Shown here: piece by piece, positions 34,361-43,812 of the stretch
Numbering within the stretch: the stretch's first letter is position 1
Layout: each line of letters begins with the position of its first letter
Assembly (NCBI GenBank): GCA_947625775.1
Contig: CANQPM010000003.1
Span: forward strand, 1 to 64,000
Origin: an uncultured Lachnospiraceae bacterium
GTDB lineage: Bacteria; Bacillota; Clostridia; Lachnospirales; Lachnospiraceae
Direction of reading: 5' to 3'
DNA length: 64,000 bases
Program-made: the position numbers and the translations under genes
The notes under the pieces: model-generated
What the model was told of the DNA's origin: nothing
Database searches by the model: none
The model's input: the letters and a program-made list of their open reading frames with translations, nothing else

Positions 34361-34411
34361 AAACAAAACAGGCGAACACCTTAACATACAAGGGTTTCGC
34401 CTGTTTTGTTT
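34361..34411 (-). terminator. Terminator of the minus-strand tRNA pair
   Basis: Sixteen-base perfect arms at 34361-34376 and 34396-34411 with further pairing (ACCTT/AAGG) toward the loop. On the minus strand the second arm ends in T residues. It directly abuts the tRNA-Met 3' end. Confidence 0.8.
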
Positions 34412-34413
34412 AG

Positions 34414-34487
34414 TAGCGAGAGGGGGATTTGAACCCTCGACACTGCGGGTATGAACCGCATGCTCTAGCCAACTGAGCTATCTCGCC
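34414..34487 (-). tRNA. tRNA-Met (anticodon CAT), second copy
   Basis: Same cloverleaf as the gene at 138-211, differing only in the T loop (TTCAAAT instead of TTCGACT). The A-C mismatch in the T stem is shared. CCA is not encoded. Confidence 0.94.
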
Positions 34488-34520
34488 ATATTTTGCATTG
34501 AAACTATTATGATAAGAAAA

Positions 34521-34593
34521 TGGGGCCTACAGGGCTCGAACCTGTGACCCTCTGCTTGTAAGGCAGATGCTCTCCCAGCTGAGCTAAGACCCC
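34521..34593 (-). tRNA. tRNA-Val (anticodon TAC)
   Basis: 73 bases read on the minus strand. Acceptor GGGGTCT with AGGCCCC, anticodon stem TCTGC/GCAGA around CTTACAA, T arm ACAGG-TTCGAGC-CCTGT, discriminator A. Cotranscribed with tRNA-Met 33 bases downstream. Confidence 0.95.
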
Positions 34594-34639
34594 ACTTCAA
34601 TCTGCCGAAGCGATGACAATCAACACCGCCGACTATTAC

Positions 34640-34668
34640 ACTATACTAATTATTTGCCAAAAAGTCAA
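34640..34668 (-). promoter_or_regulatory. Promoter of the minus-strand tRNA-Val/tRNA-Met unit
   Basis: On the minus strand TTGACT (34668-34663) and TATAGT (34645-34640) are 17 bases apart, 47 bases before tRNA-Val. Confidence 0.7.
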
Positions 34669-34779
34669 TAGAAAAATCAAAATTTTTGCGCCTGTCTGGG
34701 AATAAAAATAAAATCTATCGCGTAAATGTAGTAAAAAAACAGAAAATCGCGCAAATTTTACCAATAAATTTTCTGCCTG

Positions 34780-34910
34780 TTTCGACTAAAAAAAAGTTTA
34801 TCCCTTATCGGATTTACGCGCTTTTTGTAACTTATCCGCAAAAGGCGTATTAAACGTGAAAATTATGCGATAAGTAACAGTTGCAGGATAAATTGACAAT
34901 CTTATATAAT
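34780..34910 (+). promoter_or_regulatory. Upstream region of the Spo0A-like gene: promoter, inverted repeat, candidate 0A box
   Basis: TTGCAG (34881-34886) and TATAAT (34905-34910) with 18 bases between form the likely promoter. Upstream, ACTTATC (34830-34836) and GATAAGT (34869-34875) make an inverted repeat; TTATCGG occurs again at 34805. On the minus strand 34789-34780 reads TTAGTCGAAA, nine of ten bases of the 0A box TTTGTCGAAA. The remaining gap from 34594 holds only the divergent tRNA promoter and AT-rich sequence. The roles of these motifs are inferred. Confidence 0.4.
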
Positions 34911-34959
34911 TATCCTTGCCAAATGGTGGTACATTTTGTAAATTTATCGGAGGTAAGTT

Positions 34960-35523
34960 ATGGAACAATTAAATTTAATGACTACACAGGACAATGAAAG
35001 GATTTTCGGAATACTAAACGATCTGCTCAATAAAAACAAGGAATTTCAGATTATGATAACAGTTCCCGCGGGCACAAGGCTTTCGGGAGACGCCGCAAAC
35101 GGCGGGCAGAATAATGCCTTGCTTGGCAGCAGGCTTGGCGGCAAGACAGAAAGCAAGACGGAGAGAACACATTACGACCTTGAAAAAGATGTGACTGATA
35201 TGATACACGAGATTGGCGTTCCCGCGCATATCAAGGGCTACCAGTATTTGAGGGAGGCGATTATGATGTCGGTGGAGGACGTGGAAATGCTCAACTCAAT
35301 CACAAAGATTTTATATCCTTCAATAGCAAAGAAATACCAGACCACGCCGAGCCGTGTCGAGCGCGCCATAAGGCATGCGATTGAGGTTGCGTGGAGCAGG
35401 GGAAAGATGGAAACATTGGACGCGTTTTTCGGCTACACGATAAACATTGGCAAGGGCAAGCCCACAAATTCAGAATTTATTGCACTGATAGCTGACAAAA
35501 TAAGGCTCCGTTATAAGCAGTAA
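34960..35523 (+). CDS. Receiver-less Spo0A-like DNA-binding protein
   Basis: 187 residues. Residues from about 75 to the end match the Spo0A effector domain almost throughout: [69 protein letters not shown]. The first 75 residues are not a receiver: there is no acidic pair, no phospho-Asp and no conserved Lys, just a short helix-strand segment ([18 protein letters not shown]) and a Gly/Asn/Lys linker. CGGAGG precedes the ATG and an AT-rich promoter region lies before it, so the gene is not truncated by a mutation in this window. It should bind 0A-type sites without needing phosphorylation. Full-length Spo0A, if any, is elsewhere. Confidence 0.85.
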   Translation: MEQLNLMTTQDNERIFGILNDLLNKNKEFQIMITVPAGTRLSGDAANGGQNNALLGSRLGGKTESKTERTHYDLEKDVTDMIHEIGVPAHIKGYQYLREAIMMSVEDVEMLNSITKILYPSIAKKYQTTPSRVERAIRHAIEVAWSRGKMETLDAFFGYTINIGKGKPTNSEFIALIADKIRLRYKQ

Positions 35524-35596
35524 TCCCTGAAATACTGGCAATTTATATAATAATAAGACGCTTTAGTGTCATAATATCACGAAAATTACGAACTCC

Positions 35597-35626
35597 TTTA
35601 CATTTGAAGGTCAAATGGTGTATAAT
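35597..35626 (+). promoter_or_regulatory. Probable promoter of glgA
   Basis: TTTACA (35597-35602), 18-base spacer, TATAAT (35621-35626), 69 bases before the start codon. Confidence 0.55.
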
Positions 35627-35694
35627 TAATTTAGTCAATTATGTACACAATGGAAATCATTCCATAAAAATAAAAGTAAGGAAAGGGATTTAAT

Positions 35695-37143
35695 ATGAAA
35701 AACATTCTATTTGTGGCTTCTGAGGGAGTTCCATTTATCAAGACAGGAGGACTTGCGGACGTAGTGGGTTCACTTCCCAAATATTATGACAAGCGCTATT
35801 TTGACACACGCGTTATACTGCCGAAGTATATGTGCATGTCAGACCATATGAAATCCTTGCTGCAGTACAGAACAAACTTTTATATGGATTTTATGGGACA
35901 GAATGAGTACGTCGGGGTTTTTGAGGCGCAGTATGACGGCACTACCTACTATTTCATCGACAATGAAAAAATGTTTGGTGGTTTCAGACCGTACAGCGAC
36001 GACGCCATAGGCGAGATTACAAAGTTTGTGTTTTTCTCAAAGGCGGCGCTGTCAATACTTCCCGTCATAGGCTTCAGGCCTGACATTGTTCACTGCCATG
36101 ACTGGCAGACGGGTATCATTCCTGTATATTTAAAGGAAAGATTTGCGCAGGGAGATTTTTACAGGGGCATTAAGTCGATAATGACGATTCACAACCTCAA
36201 GTTCCAGGGTATTTATGACATAAACACGGTAAGGAATATCACGGGGCTTGACAGGTCATATTTTGCGCCCGATAAGCTTGGGTATTTTAAGGACGGCAAT
36301 CTCTTAAAGGGCGGCTTGACCTACGCTGACGCTATCACGACTGTAAGTGAAACATACGCGGAGGAGATTAAGACCGACTTTTACGGGGAGAAGCTGAACG
36401 GCCTTCTTACGGCAAGGACGCATGACCTGCGCGGTATCGTGAACGGCATTGACTACGGCGAGTATAACCCTGAGACAGACGGGTATATTGTGCATAAATA
36501 CAATGCCGAGAATTTCCGTAAGGAGAAGATTAAGAACAAGAGGGAGCTGCAGCGCCAGCTTGGGCTTGAAGAAAACGACAAGACTATGATGATAGGCATT
36601 GTTTCAAGGCTCACTGACCAGAAGGGCATGGATCTGGTAGCCTATATTATGGACGAAATGTGCAGCACAGACGGCATACAGCTTGTAGTGCTTGGCACGG
36701 GCGAGGAAAAGTACGAAAATATGTTCCGTCATTTTGACTGGAAATATCATGGAAAGGTTTCAGCGAATATTTACTATTCAGAGGAGCTTTCGCACAGGAT
36801 TTACGCGTCATGCGATACTTTCCTTATGCCTTCGCTGTTTGAGCCGTGCGGCTTGAGCCAGCTTATGTCGCTGCGTTATGGCACAGTGCCTATCGTGCGT
36901 GAGACGGGCGGCTTAAAGGATACGGTACAGCCTTACAATGAATATGAGAACACTGGCACAGGCTTTAGCTTTACAAACTACAACGCGCATGAGATGCTCC
37001 AGACAATAAGATACGCGGAGCGCATATTCTATGACAGAAAGCGCGACTGGAACAAGATTGTGGAGAGGGCGATGGCGGTAGACTATTCGTGGGGCGTATC
37101 TGCAAACAAATATCAGGAAATGTATGATTGGATGATAGGATAA
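35695..37143 (+). CDS. glgA: Glycogen synthase (GT5)
   Basis: 482 residues. The N-terminal ADP-glucose motif is KTGGLADVVGSLP; HCHDWQTG, the SRLTDQKGMDL linker and the C-terminal EPCGLSQLMSLRYG retaining-transferase motif are all intact. It extends alpha-1,4-glucan using ADP-glucose. No other glg gene is adjacent. GGAAAGGG precedes the ATG, and rqcH begins four bases after its stop. Confidence 0.93.
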   Translation: MKNILFVASEGVPFIKTGGLADVVGSLPKYYDKRYFDTRVILPKYMCMSDHMKSLLQYRTNFYMDFMGQNEYVGVFEAQYDGTTYYFIDNEKMFGGFRPYSDDAIGEITKFVFFSKAALSILPVIGFRPDIVHCHDWQTGIIPVYLKERFAQGDFYRGIKSIMTIHNLKFQGIYDINTVRNITGLDRSYFAPDKLGYFKDGNLLKGGLTYADAITTVSETYAEEIKTDFYGEKLNGLLTARTHDLRGIVNGIDYGEYNPETDGYIVHKYNAENFRKEKIKNKRELQRQLGLEENDKTMMIGIVSRLTDQKGMDLVAYIMDEMCSTDGIQLVVLGTGEEKYENMFRHFDWKYHGKVSANIYYSEELSHRIYASCDTFLMPSLFEPCGLSQLMSLRYGTVPIVRETGGLKDTVQPYNEYENTGTGFSFTNYNAHEMLQTIRYAERIFYDRKRDWNKIVERAMAVDYSWGVSANKYQEMYDWMIG

Positions 37144-37146
37144 AAA

Positions 37147-38886
37147 ATGGCATTTGATGGAGTGACAATCGCTGCGGTAGTCAGCGAGCTTCAGGACAAA
37201 ATTGTCGGCGGCAGGGTTTACAAGATAGCGCAGCCTGAAAAGGATGAGCTGCTTGTGACGATAAAAGGTAACGGCGGACAGACGCGCTTGCTGATGTCCG
37301 CCAACGCCTCTCTGCCGCTTATATATTTGACTGAAAAAAATAAGACAAGCCCTATGACTGCGCCAAATTTCTGCATGCTCCTGCGAAAGCATCTTCAAAA
37401 CGCGCGCATAGTGTCCGTGGCACAGGCAGGGCTTGAGCGCGTAGTGCGCTTTGAGCTGGAGCATTTGAATGAGCTTGGCGATTTGTGTAGGAAGTACCTT
37501 ATTATAGAGCTTATGGGCAAGCACAGCAATATTATTTTCTGCGACGACAAGGATATGATTATTGACAGCATAAAGCGCATATCAAACGTGATAAGTTCAG
37601 TGCGTGTCGTGCTGCCTGGGTGCGAATATTTTATACCAAAGACGCAGGACAAGGCTGAGCTTTTGGAAACGCCCCCGGAGGAAATAGGGAAGATACTCAC
37701 AGGCAGGAATATGTCGTTATATAAGGCTGTGTACAGCGGCTTTACAGGCATTTCCCCCTGCATAGCAAATGAAATATGCTATAGGGCGGGGGTAGATGCG
37801 GACAAGGCTGTAAGCGAGCTTGACGGCAGCGAGCTTGGGGCAGTGTCGGACATACTATGTGGGCTTGCGCAGGACATAAAAAGCGGGAAATTTTTCCCGA
37901 ATGTAGTCTATGAAAACAGGCAGCCTGCCGAATACGCCGCAGTGCGCCTTACTTCCTACAATAAGGACAATACAAAGGAATTTGAAAGCATTTCCGAGCT
38001 GCTTGAATATTATTATGCCGAAAAAAACGCTGTGACGAGAATAAGGCAGCGCTCCGTTGATTTGCGCAAGATTGTACAGACGGCGCTGGAGAGAAATGTC
38101 AAAAAATATGATTTGCAGAAAAAGCAGCTTGACGACACCCAAAAGCGCGAAAAATACCGAATATACGGGGAGCTTTTGAACACATACGGCTACAGTGCCG
38201 AACCCAATGCAAAATCTATAGAAGCCTTAAACTATTATACAAATGAGATGATAACCATTCCGCTTGATCCTACGCTTACTGCCAGTGAAAATGCAAAAAA
38301 ATATTTTGAGAAATACCAGAAGCTCAAACGCACATATGAGGCGCTTACGGAGCTGGTAAAGGAAACAGGCGATGAGATAGAGCATCTTGAGTCTATAAGC
38401 AACTCGCTGGATATTGCGCTGAAGGAGGAGGATTTGGCGCAGATTAAGGAGGAGCTTATAGAGAGCGGCTATATAAAGCGCAAGGGCGGCGCAAAGCGCG
38501 AAAAGATTACGAGCAGACCGTTTCACTATATAAGCAGCGACGGCTACCATATTTATGTGGGGAAAAATAATTACCAGAATGAAGAGCTTACCTTTAAGCT
38601 TGCCACGGGAAATGACTGGTGGTTCCACGTCAAGGGCATTGCGGGCTCGCATGTAATAGTAAAGTCAAACGGTGAGGAGCTTCCCGACAGGGTTTTTGAG
38701 GAGGCGGGCAGGCTTGCCGCGCATTACTCACAGGCAAGAGGACAGGAAAAGGTAGAGGTTGACTACACGCAGAAAAAAAACGTCAAGAAGCCAAACGGCT
38801 CAAAGCCAGGCTTTGTGGTGTATTATACAAACTATTCGCTCGTGATTGATTCGGATATATCAGGGCTTGTGATGGAGGAGAGCTGA
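37147..38886 (+). CDS. rqcH: Ribosome quality control protein RqcH (NFACT family)
   Basis: 579 residues with the NFACT-N domain (MAFDGVTIAAVVSELQ; LLRKHLQNARI), central coiled coil of about 100 residues (around 300-420), and the NFACT-R domain (SSDGYHIYVGKNNYQNEELT; NDWWFHVKGIAGSHVIVKS). RqcH recruits Ala-tRNA to stalled 50S subunits and adds alanine tails. Older databases call the family fibronectin-binding protein. Probably translated with glgA from one message. Confidence 0.93.
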   Translation: MAFDGVTIAAVVSELQDKIVGGRVYKIAQPEKDELLVTIKGNGGQTRLLMSANASLPLIYLTEKNKTSPMTAPNFCMLLRKHLQNARIVSVAQAGLERVVRFELEHLNELGDLCRKYLIIELMGKHSNIIFCDDKDMIIDSIKRISNVISSVRVVLPGCEYFIPKTQDKAELLETPPEEIGKILTGRNMSLYKAVYSGFTGISPCIANEICYRAGVDADKAVSELDGSELGAVSDILCGLAQDIKSGKFFPNVVYENRQPAEYAAVRLTSYNKDNTKEFESISELLEYYYAEKNAVTRIRQRSVDLRKIVQTALERNVKKYDLQKKQLDDTQKREKYRIYGELLNTYGYSAEPNAKSIEALNYYTNEMITIPLDPTLTASENAKKYFEKYQKLKRTYEALTELVKETGDEIEHLESISNSLDIALKEEDLAQIKEELIESGYIKRKGGAKREKITSRPFHYISSDGYHIYVGKNNYQNEELTFKLATGNDWWFHVKGIAGSHVIVKSNGEELPDRVFEEAGRLAAHYSQARGQEKVEVDYTQKKNVKKPNGSKPGFVVYYTNYSLVIDSDISGLVMEES

Positions 38887-38951
38887 TGCGGACGGGCATC
38901 AGCTCTCATTTTAACCGTTCGCAGATGCATCAAGAATGGGGGCTTAGTATA

Positions 38952-39218
38952 ATGAGAAAGTATAGGATTATTGCATTGTGGATGGAAAGGATAGCGTCTG
39001 TCGGAATGATAATTACTTTACTGAGTATGTACCTATTCCAGTGTTCGGTTACAGTTGTCCTTGTCTTAGGTGCGTTCTCTGTCATTTTACTGACTGTATC
39101 ATTGGTCATTTCTCTTTTGTTTTGGAGATGTACTAATTGTGGTAAAGGATTTCCGATACACTATGGGATTGTGGATAAAGGGGAGATATGTCCATACTGC
39201 GGGGAAAAAATAGAATAG
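38952..39218 (+). CDS. Small membrane protein with C-terminal zinc ribbon
   Basis: 88 residues from ATG 38952, which has GGGGG upstream; an in-frame ATG at 38886 overlaps the rqcH stop and is possible but weaker. Two hydrophobic helices (RIASVGMIITLLSMYLF and VTVVLVLGAFSVILL) are followed by a ribbon with two CxxC pairs, CTNCGKGF and CPYCGEK, likely binding Zn2+. Codon use is AT-rich compared with rqcH. Function unknown; the domain might sense or anchor a partner. Confidence 0.65.
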   Translation: MRKYRIIALWMERIASVGMIITLLSMYLFQCSVTVVLVLGAFSVILLTVSLVISLLFWRCTNCGKGFPIHYGIVDKGEICPYCGEKIE

Positions 39219-39276
39219 GCGGTAATATTGGGAAACATTCTATTATGAATCCAGTTTTAAGAAGTGAGAGCGCCTT

Positions 39277-41757
39277 TTATCGGAAGCAAAGGCAGCTTCC
39301 GATAAGATATATTATCACGCACAAAATTGATATTACAGCCCCCAGATTAAACCCTTCAGGATAATATGAGAGCGATATTGTGTGCGTGCCCGCCGAAAGC
39401 TCCACGCATATGAAGGTATCTTCAAACAATTCAGCGTCAGTTTCAGCGCCGTCAACTTTTAAATGCCAACCTTTTTCATAAGGCACGGAGAGCACCAGCT
39501 TTTTCGGCGAGTCAACTGTTATGGAGCCCGATATGCTTGTTTCGTCATATGAATCAACAGTCATAGTCTGCTGCCTTAACAAATCTATATATTCCTTCAA
39601 AACGGTTTCGTTTACGGAATACACGTCTAAGTTAAGCGCCTCGCCATTGTCCGATTCAATCGTGATTAATTCGCCGCTGTCCAGATATCCCAAATCAAGA
39701 ATATACTTTTTGTCAACATTTGAAAATGTTTTGGAGGAGTCCTCATACTCAACCGTTATCTTTTCAATTTTGCCATTGTCGGTATAGGCATAATAGTGAG
39801 CGGCAGCGGGCGCATATAAGTCTGCGATATCTCCGTATGAATCAGTCTCCACGGGAATGAACACATCACCGTCAATGCCAAGCCTGTTTACGAAAATGTT
39901 TTGCCTCTGTATGGGATTGAGCGCATCTCCAAAGTCATTTGTGACATAAGTGTCAGAAACGGCAAAACCAAACGGCACATAATAATTATTCCTGTAAAGA
40001 TACAGCTTGCCCTCAGTGTCAGAAAGTTCAAATAAATTGTCATATCCGCGGTCTAACGTATAAAGCATATATTTATTGGAAAGAATGGCAGCCGTGACAG
40101 GAGTGGCGCCGTCATAGCAGTAATTTACGCGGCTTGCGCGCATGCCGTATTTTTCATAAAAATCAGCGACAAGCGAATTTAAGGTGGACGAAAAATATGA
40201 GCCGCCCTGAAAACCGATAAGCATGGCGTCATTCTGCGTCCTGCGCGCAAATTTTTCAAACCTGAAAAAGCTGTTTTCTTCGCTTTCCACAGTGCGTTTA
40301 GTCAAAATTTTATATGAGTCATAATTTGACAGGTAAGTATCCCTTGAAACGGTAGGGCAGCTTGTAAGGTAAGTATTGATTCCCGCCTCCGCGATGACAG
40401 CCGTAAACGCGATTACAGCAAGTCCATTTATCACGGAAACGCCTCCGCTTAATCTGTAAGAATGTATGCACCCTGCATAAATTAAAATAAATATCCCCGT
40501 CACGATAAAGCTTGAATAAGAAAACGCGTCATCAGTGATAAGCTTTTCACATAGCACGACAAAAAAGACGGCTCCCATAAGCAGCCTCAAAAGCTCGCCG
40601 TTTGAGTGTTCGCGTATGTGGAGAAACGCTTCATAGCACAGCGTAAGCAATAGAAAAATATAGAGGAATGAGTGTCTTGCGGGAAGCGAATCGGGGTAAT
40701 TAAAGCCATGCCACAGGAAATTCAGCAGATTGACCGAACAGCTTATCAGCATAAACGCAAGCAGCAAAAGCTTAGGCGCTTTTTCGCGCACGGGAATGTT
40801 CTTCTGCATTATATAAAGCGGCAGCAGCAGCAATACGGCGGTGCCGCAGTAAACGTTAGGGAAGTGGTCAAGCCCCGTCTCCACGCCGACGTTAAAAAAG
40901 TGGCGCGCAAGCATATCAATGACAGAAAAATATGTTTTTACAGTGTCGGGGAAATTTATCTCGCTAAATTCAGTATATTGAAGCGCGGCAAATTCAGGCA
41001 GCAAAAGCACCGCCGCCATTCCCCCCGCAAGCAGTGAGTATATGCAGAATCTCAGCGCGGCGCTCATATAAAACCGAAGCGAACAGTGTCCCTTTCCTAT
41101 CAGCAGCACTATAAAATACAACACTAAAAATATGCAGAGCATTATTGAAAGATAGTAATTTGAGATAATTGAGAGCGCGAGCGCGGCGCAGTAAAATCTT
41201 CCGTTTCCCTCCGCAACAAGCCTTTCAAGCCCTAGGATTACAATAGGGGCAAGCGCTACGACATCAAGCCACATAACATCCCAGTTATAAGCAGCCATAA
41301 AGCCTGAAAGCGAATAAAATATCGAAAACAAAAGAATATTTAAGCTGTCCGTGCCGAAATGCTTCCTTATATAATAGGTAAAGCTGACGCCGCAGAGCCC
41401 TATTTTAAACACCATAAGATAAGTGAGAAACTCCATAAGAAGTCCCTCGGGGAAAAGCGCGCACAGCCAGTTAAAAGGGCTTGCAAGATAATAGACATAC
41501 AGCGCGTAAAAGTTTGAGCCAATCCCCGTGTTCCATGAGTAAAAAAGGCTTTTGCCGCCGCGGAGCTTGTGGTAAAACTCGACCAGAAACGGAAAATACT
41601 GGTGATACATGTCGATATGGAGAAAAGAGCGGTCGCCCGCTCCAAACGGATAAATGTCGCGTATGAAAAAAATATCAAGCATAATCAAGACAGGCATCAG
41701 AAAAGAAAAAATATACAGCCTGTCAAGCCTTATTTTAGGAAGTTTTAGTTTCTTCAT
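39277..41757 (-). CDS. YfhO-family membrane glycosyltransferase
   Basis: 826 residues. About 12-14 transmembrane helices span the first 470 residues, with the family features YPFGAGDRSFLHIDMYHQY, YSWNTGIGSNFYALYVYY and the ANW-like AYNWDVMWLDVVALAP; a large extracytoplasmic domain (480-800) ends in a final helix. Bacillus YfhO decorates lipoteichoic acid with sugar using a GT-C fold. The gene lies 21 bases after the LTA-synthase-like gene on the same strand, supporting a joint role in wall polymer synthesis. An 11-base perfect hairpin (39277-39305) covers its stop codon. Confidence 0.88.
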   Translation of the reverse strand: MKKLKLPKIRLDRLYIFSFLMPVLIMLDIFFIRDIYPFGAGDRSFLHIDMYHQYFPFLVEFYHKLRGGKSLFYSWNTGIGSNFYALYVYYLASPFNWLCALFPEGLLMEFLTYLMVFKIGLCGVSFTYYIRKHFGTDSLNILLFSIFYSLSGFMAAYNWDVMWLDVVALAPIVILGLERLVAEGNGRFYCAALALSIISNYYLSIMLCIFLVLYFIVLLIGKGHCSLRFYMSAALRFCIYSLLAGGMAAVLLLPEFAALQYTEFSEINFPDTVKTYFSVIDMLARHFFNVGVETGLDHFPNVYCGTAVLLLLPLYIMQKNIPVREKAPKLLLLAFMLISCSVNLLNFLWHGFNYPDSLPARHSFLYIFLLLTLCYEAFLHIREHSNGELLRLLMGAVFFVVLCEKLITDDAFSYSSFIVTGIFILIYAGCIHSYRLSGGVSVINGLAVIAFTAVIAEAGINTYLTSCPTVSRDTYLSNYDSYKILTKRTVESEENSFFRFEKFARRTQNDAMLIGFQGGSYFSSTLNSLVADFYEKYGMRASRVNYCYDGATPVTAAILSNKYMLYTLDRGYDNLFELSDTEGKLYLYRNNYYVPFGFAVSDTYVTNDFGDALNPIQRQNIFVNRLGIDGDVFIPVETDSYGDIADLYAPAAAHYYAYTDNGKIEKITVEYEDSSKTFSNVDKKYILDLGYLDSGELITIESDNGEALNLDVYSVNETVLKEYIDLLRQQTMTVDSYDETSISGSITVDSPKKLVLSVPYEKGWHLKVDGAETDAELFEDTFICVELSAGTHTISLSYYPEGFNLGAVISILCVIIYLIGSCLCFR

Positions 41758-41778
41758 AAGTCATTGCACGCTCGCTTT

Positions 41779-43563
41779 CTAGTCAAACATTCTGTTATAT
41801 TGTAAAATCGCATAATTGTTTAATTTATCGGACACGTCTTTTATGCCGCAGCTTTCACCGTCGGAGCTTTGAGCCCGTATGGAGGTTATCACGGGAAAGC
41901 TTTCAGAAAGCTCTTTTAGGTAAGCCGCATAGTCATAGAGCGGCAGCCCGCAAGCCTCCAGAACCCTTCCGCCAAGAAAATTTGCGCTTGTCTCCACGCC
42001 GCTTTCCTCTGAAATGTCAAAGTTTGCCCATATGAAAAACGGCACAATATATCGCTTTGCTTCGTCCCCCTCCGACAGATTATTTCCGTTTTTGCCGTTG
42101 ATTTTCCATATATTTGACACCACGGAGTTGGTCGGCTGGTGGTCGCCGAAAAAGACAATGACCGTGTCCTCGTCTTCGCACGAAAAGTAGTCGATAAGCT
42201 CGCGTATTTCCTCATCTGAAAGCCTGATAAGCGACAGATAATTGTTAAGAGCCTTTGAACTGCTGTCCGTCACGGTTATGTCGGGAGTAAAGTTGTCAAA
42301 TTCCTCGGTGTACGACGAATGATTTTGCATAGTCACGTTAAAGATAAAGAGTGGTGCGTCATTCTGTCTATTTTCGTAGAGTGATATTATTTTTTCATAG
42401 CAGGCGCGGTCGCTCACATATTTCCTTATTTTTTCAGGATTTACAAAGCTTCTTATAAAATATGTGCTGTCAAAGCCGAGCAGCGGATAGACCTTGTTCC
42501 TGTCCCAGCCTGTGCTGTTGTATGGGTGCAGCGCGGTCGTCTGGTATCCAAGCGACTTTAAATATGAGACAAGCGAAGGCATCTCATCTTTGATATATTG
42601 CTGGTAAGGAATGCTGCCCTGTGGCAGAAACGCCATGGAGTTTCCTGTCAGAAACTCAAACTCGGTATTTGCGGTGTTGCCGCCAAGCACTGATACATTC
42701 AGATGTCCCGAGACAGTGTTTTCAGCGCCCTTCTGCATAAGCGAGTGGATAAACGGCATATAATCCTTATTGGTTTCAAAGCTGCCAAGCACGGACAAAT
42801 CCGAGAACGCTTCATTCATCACAACAATAATATTAGGGCGTCTTTTAACCGACAGGGCATCTGTATTTTGCGCATAAGGCTCTAAAATCTCACGGGCCTT
42901 GTCTGCGCTGTAGCCGTCGGGCGTGTCAATGGAAATATATTTAAGTTCCATAAGGAATGCCACGGCGCTGCCGTCGCGTCTGCTCATCACAGTGGGAGTA
43001 AAAAGTTTGTCGTACATGCCAAACCGCAGCACAGTGCTGTCAAGCTGTACATAGTGAGTGTAGGCAGCCAGAAACCCCGCAAATGCAAAAGCCCCTGCAA
43101 GCCTGACAGCCGCGGCGCGCCCAGCTTGTCCGCTTATATTTTTTATATTTAGCTTTACCATTGACGCCAAAATAATGAGTACGGCAAAACCAATAAGCAC
43201 GAAAACAGTATTTTTTTCAAGCGAGTATTCAAAATTGTCCGCCACGCTCAAAGCCGTGCCTGCGGAATATATGTCCCAGGGCATTATCGGCGCGGAGCGG
43301 AATGACAGAACATAATAGTCCGCAAGCCCGATTACCATAAAGAAAACGCTCTGGAAACAAAGCGCCCATTTTATCCTGCCAAAGACAAAAAAAAGAAATA
43401 AAGCTGACAGCTCAAAGAATACAATATTTAAAAGCTGTATCTGCGGCTTCATATTTTCAAAGGGATTGCTGATAAAAAACTCAAATAAATAAAAATTCGC
43501 GGCAGGAATTAAAAGCGTTAATATTATTGAAACTGTTAGTGAAACTATTGATGACCTTTTCAT
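41779..43563 (-). CDS. LTA synthase-like membrane sulfatase-fold enzyme
   Basis: 594 residues. Five N-terminal transmembrane helices (to about 200) are followed by an extracellular alkaline-phosphatase-like domain. Metal and catalytic residues are in place: VVMNEAFSD, the nucleophile Thr in LGGNTANTEFEFLTGNS, QNHSSYTEE, and FFGDHQPTN. Such enzymes polymerise glycerol phosphate from phosphatidylglycerol, or transfer it to glycans. With the following YfhO-type gene it forms a two-gene unit for a glycerol-phosphate polymer and its glycosylation. Whether it is the main LtaS or a modifying paralogue is open. Confidence 0.9.
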   Translation of the reverse strand: MKRSSIVSLTVSIILTLLIPAANFYLFEFFISNPFENMKPQIQLLNIVFFELSALFLFFVFGRIKWALCFQSVFFMVIGLADYYVLSFRSAPIMPWDIYSAGTALSVADNFEYSLEKNTVFVLIGFAVLIILASMVKLNIKNISGQAGRAAAVRLAGAFAFAGFLAAYTHYVQLDSTVLRFGMYDKLFTPTVMSRRDGSAVAFLMELKYISIDTPDGYSADKAREILEPYAQNTDALSVKRRPNIIVVMNEAFSDLSVLGSFETNKDYMPFIHSLMQKGAENTVSGHLNVSVLGGNTANTEFEFLTGNSMAFLPQGSIPYQQYIKDEMPSLVSYLKSLGYQTTALHPYNSTGWDRNKVYPLLGFDSTYFIRSFVNPEKIRKYVSDRACYEKIISLYENRQNDAPLFIFNVTMQNHSSYTEEFDNFTPDITVTDSSSKALNNYLSLIRLSDEEIRELIDYFSCEDEDTVIVFFGDHQPTNSVVSNIWKINGKNGNNLSEGDEAKRYIVPFFIWANFDISEESGVETSANFLGGRVLEACGLPLYDYAAYLKELSESFPVITSIRAQSSDGESCGIKDVSDKLNNYAILQYNRMFD

Positions 43564-43681
43564 TTTGACTGAAATTTAACCTCGCAAAGCCAAGTATTGA
43601 TAACTTTAATACAATAGCACTTTTTAACCGTGTTTTCAAGCGTTGATATATAAAATTATGGGGAAATAAGGCTAAAATATG

Positions 43682-43710
43682 TTGACGCGGGAAAAGTAAT
43701 ATTTTATAAT
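43682..43710 (+). promoter_or_regulatory. Sigma-A promoter of the yicC-pgsA operon
   Basis: TTGACG (43682-43687) and TATAAT (43705-43710), 17-base spacer. Transcription would start near 43717, immediately before a large hairpin. Confidence 0.7.
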
Positions 43711-43727
43711 ACAGAAAGTAGTGCAAA

Positions 43728-43784
43728 AAACATTAAGGAACTCTAAGGCGGCAAAAAACGCCGCCTAAGACTTCCTAAATGTTT
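43728..43784 (+). promoter_or_regulatory. 25-bp leader hairpin upstream of yicC
   Basis: Arms 43728-43752 and 43760-43784 pair at 22 of 25 positions around AAAAAAC; the top is GGCGGC/GCCGCC. It is not followed by T residues, so it is not a terminator itself. It precedes a second hairpin that is. Confidence 0.75.
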
Positions 43785-43785
43785 A

Positions 43786-43812
43786 GAAAAATGCCAAGGG
43801 CAGGCATTTTTC
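43786..43812 (+). terminator. Terminator-like hairpin in the yicC leader
   Basis: GAAAAATGCC and GGCATTTTTC form ten perfect pairs with a TTTTTC end. It stands 80 bases before yicC and after the promoter, so it can only end a short leader RNA from that promoter. Confidence 0.7.

Noticed and set aside
39277-39305. Hairpin at the YfhO stop as terminator
   Set aside because: The stem is perfect but is followed on the minus strand by AAAAGGCG, not a T run, so termination is not supported.
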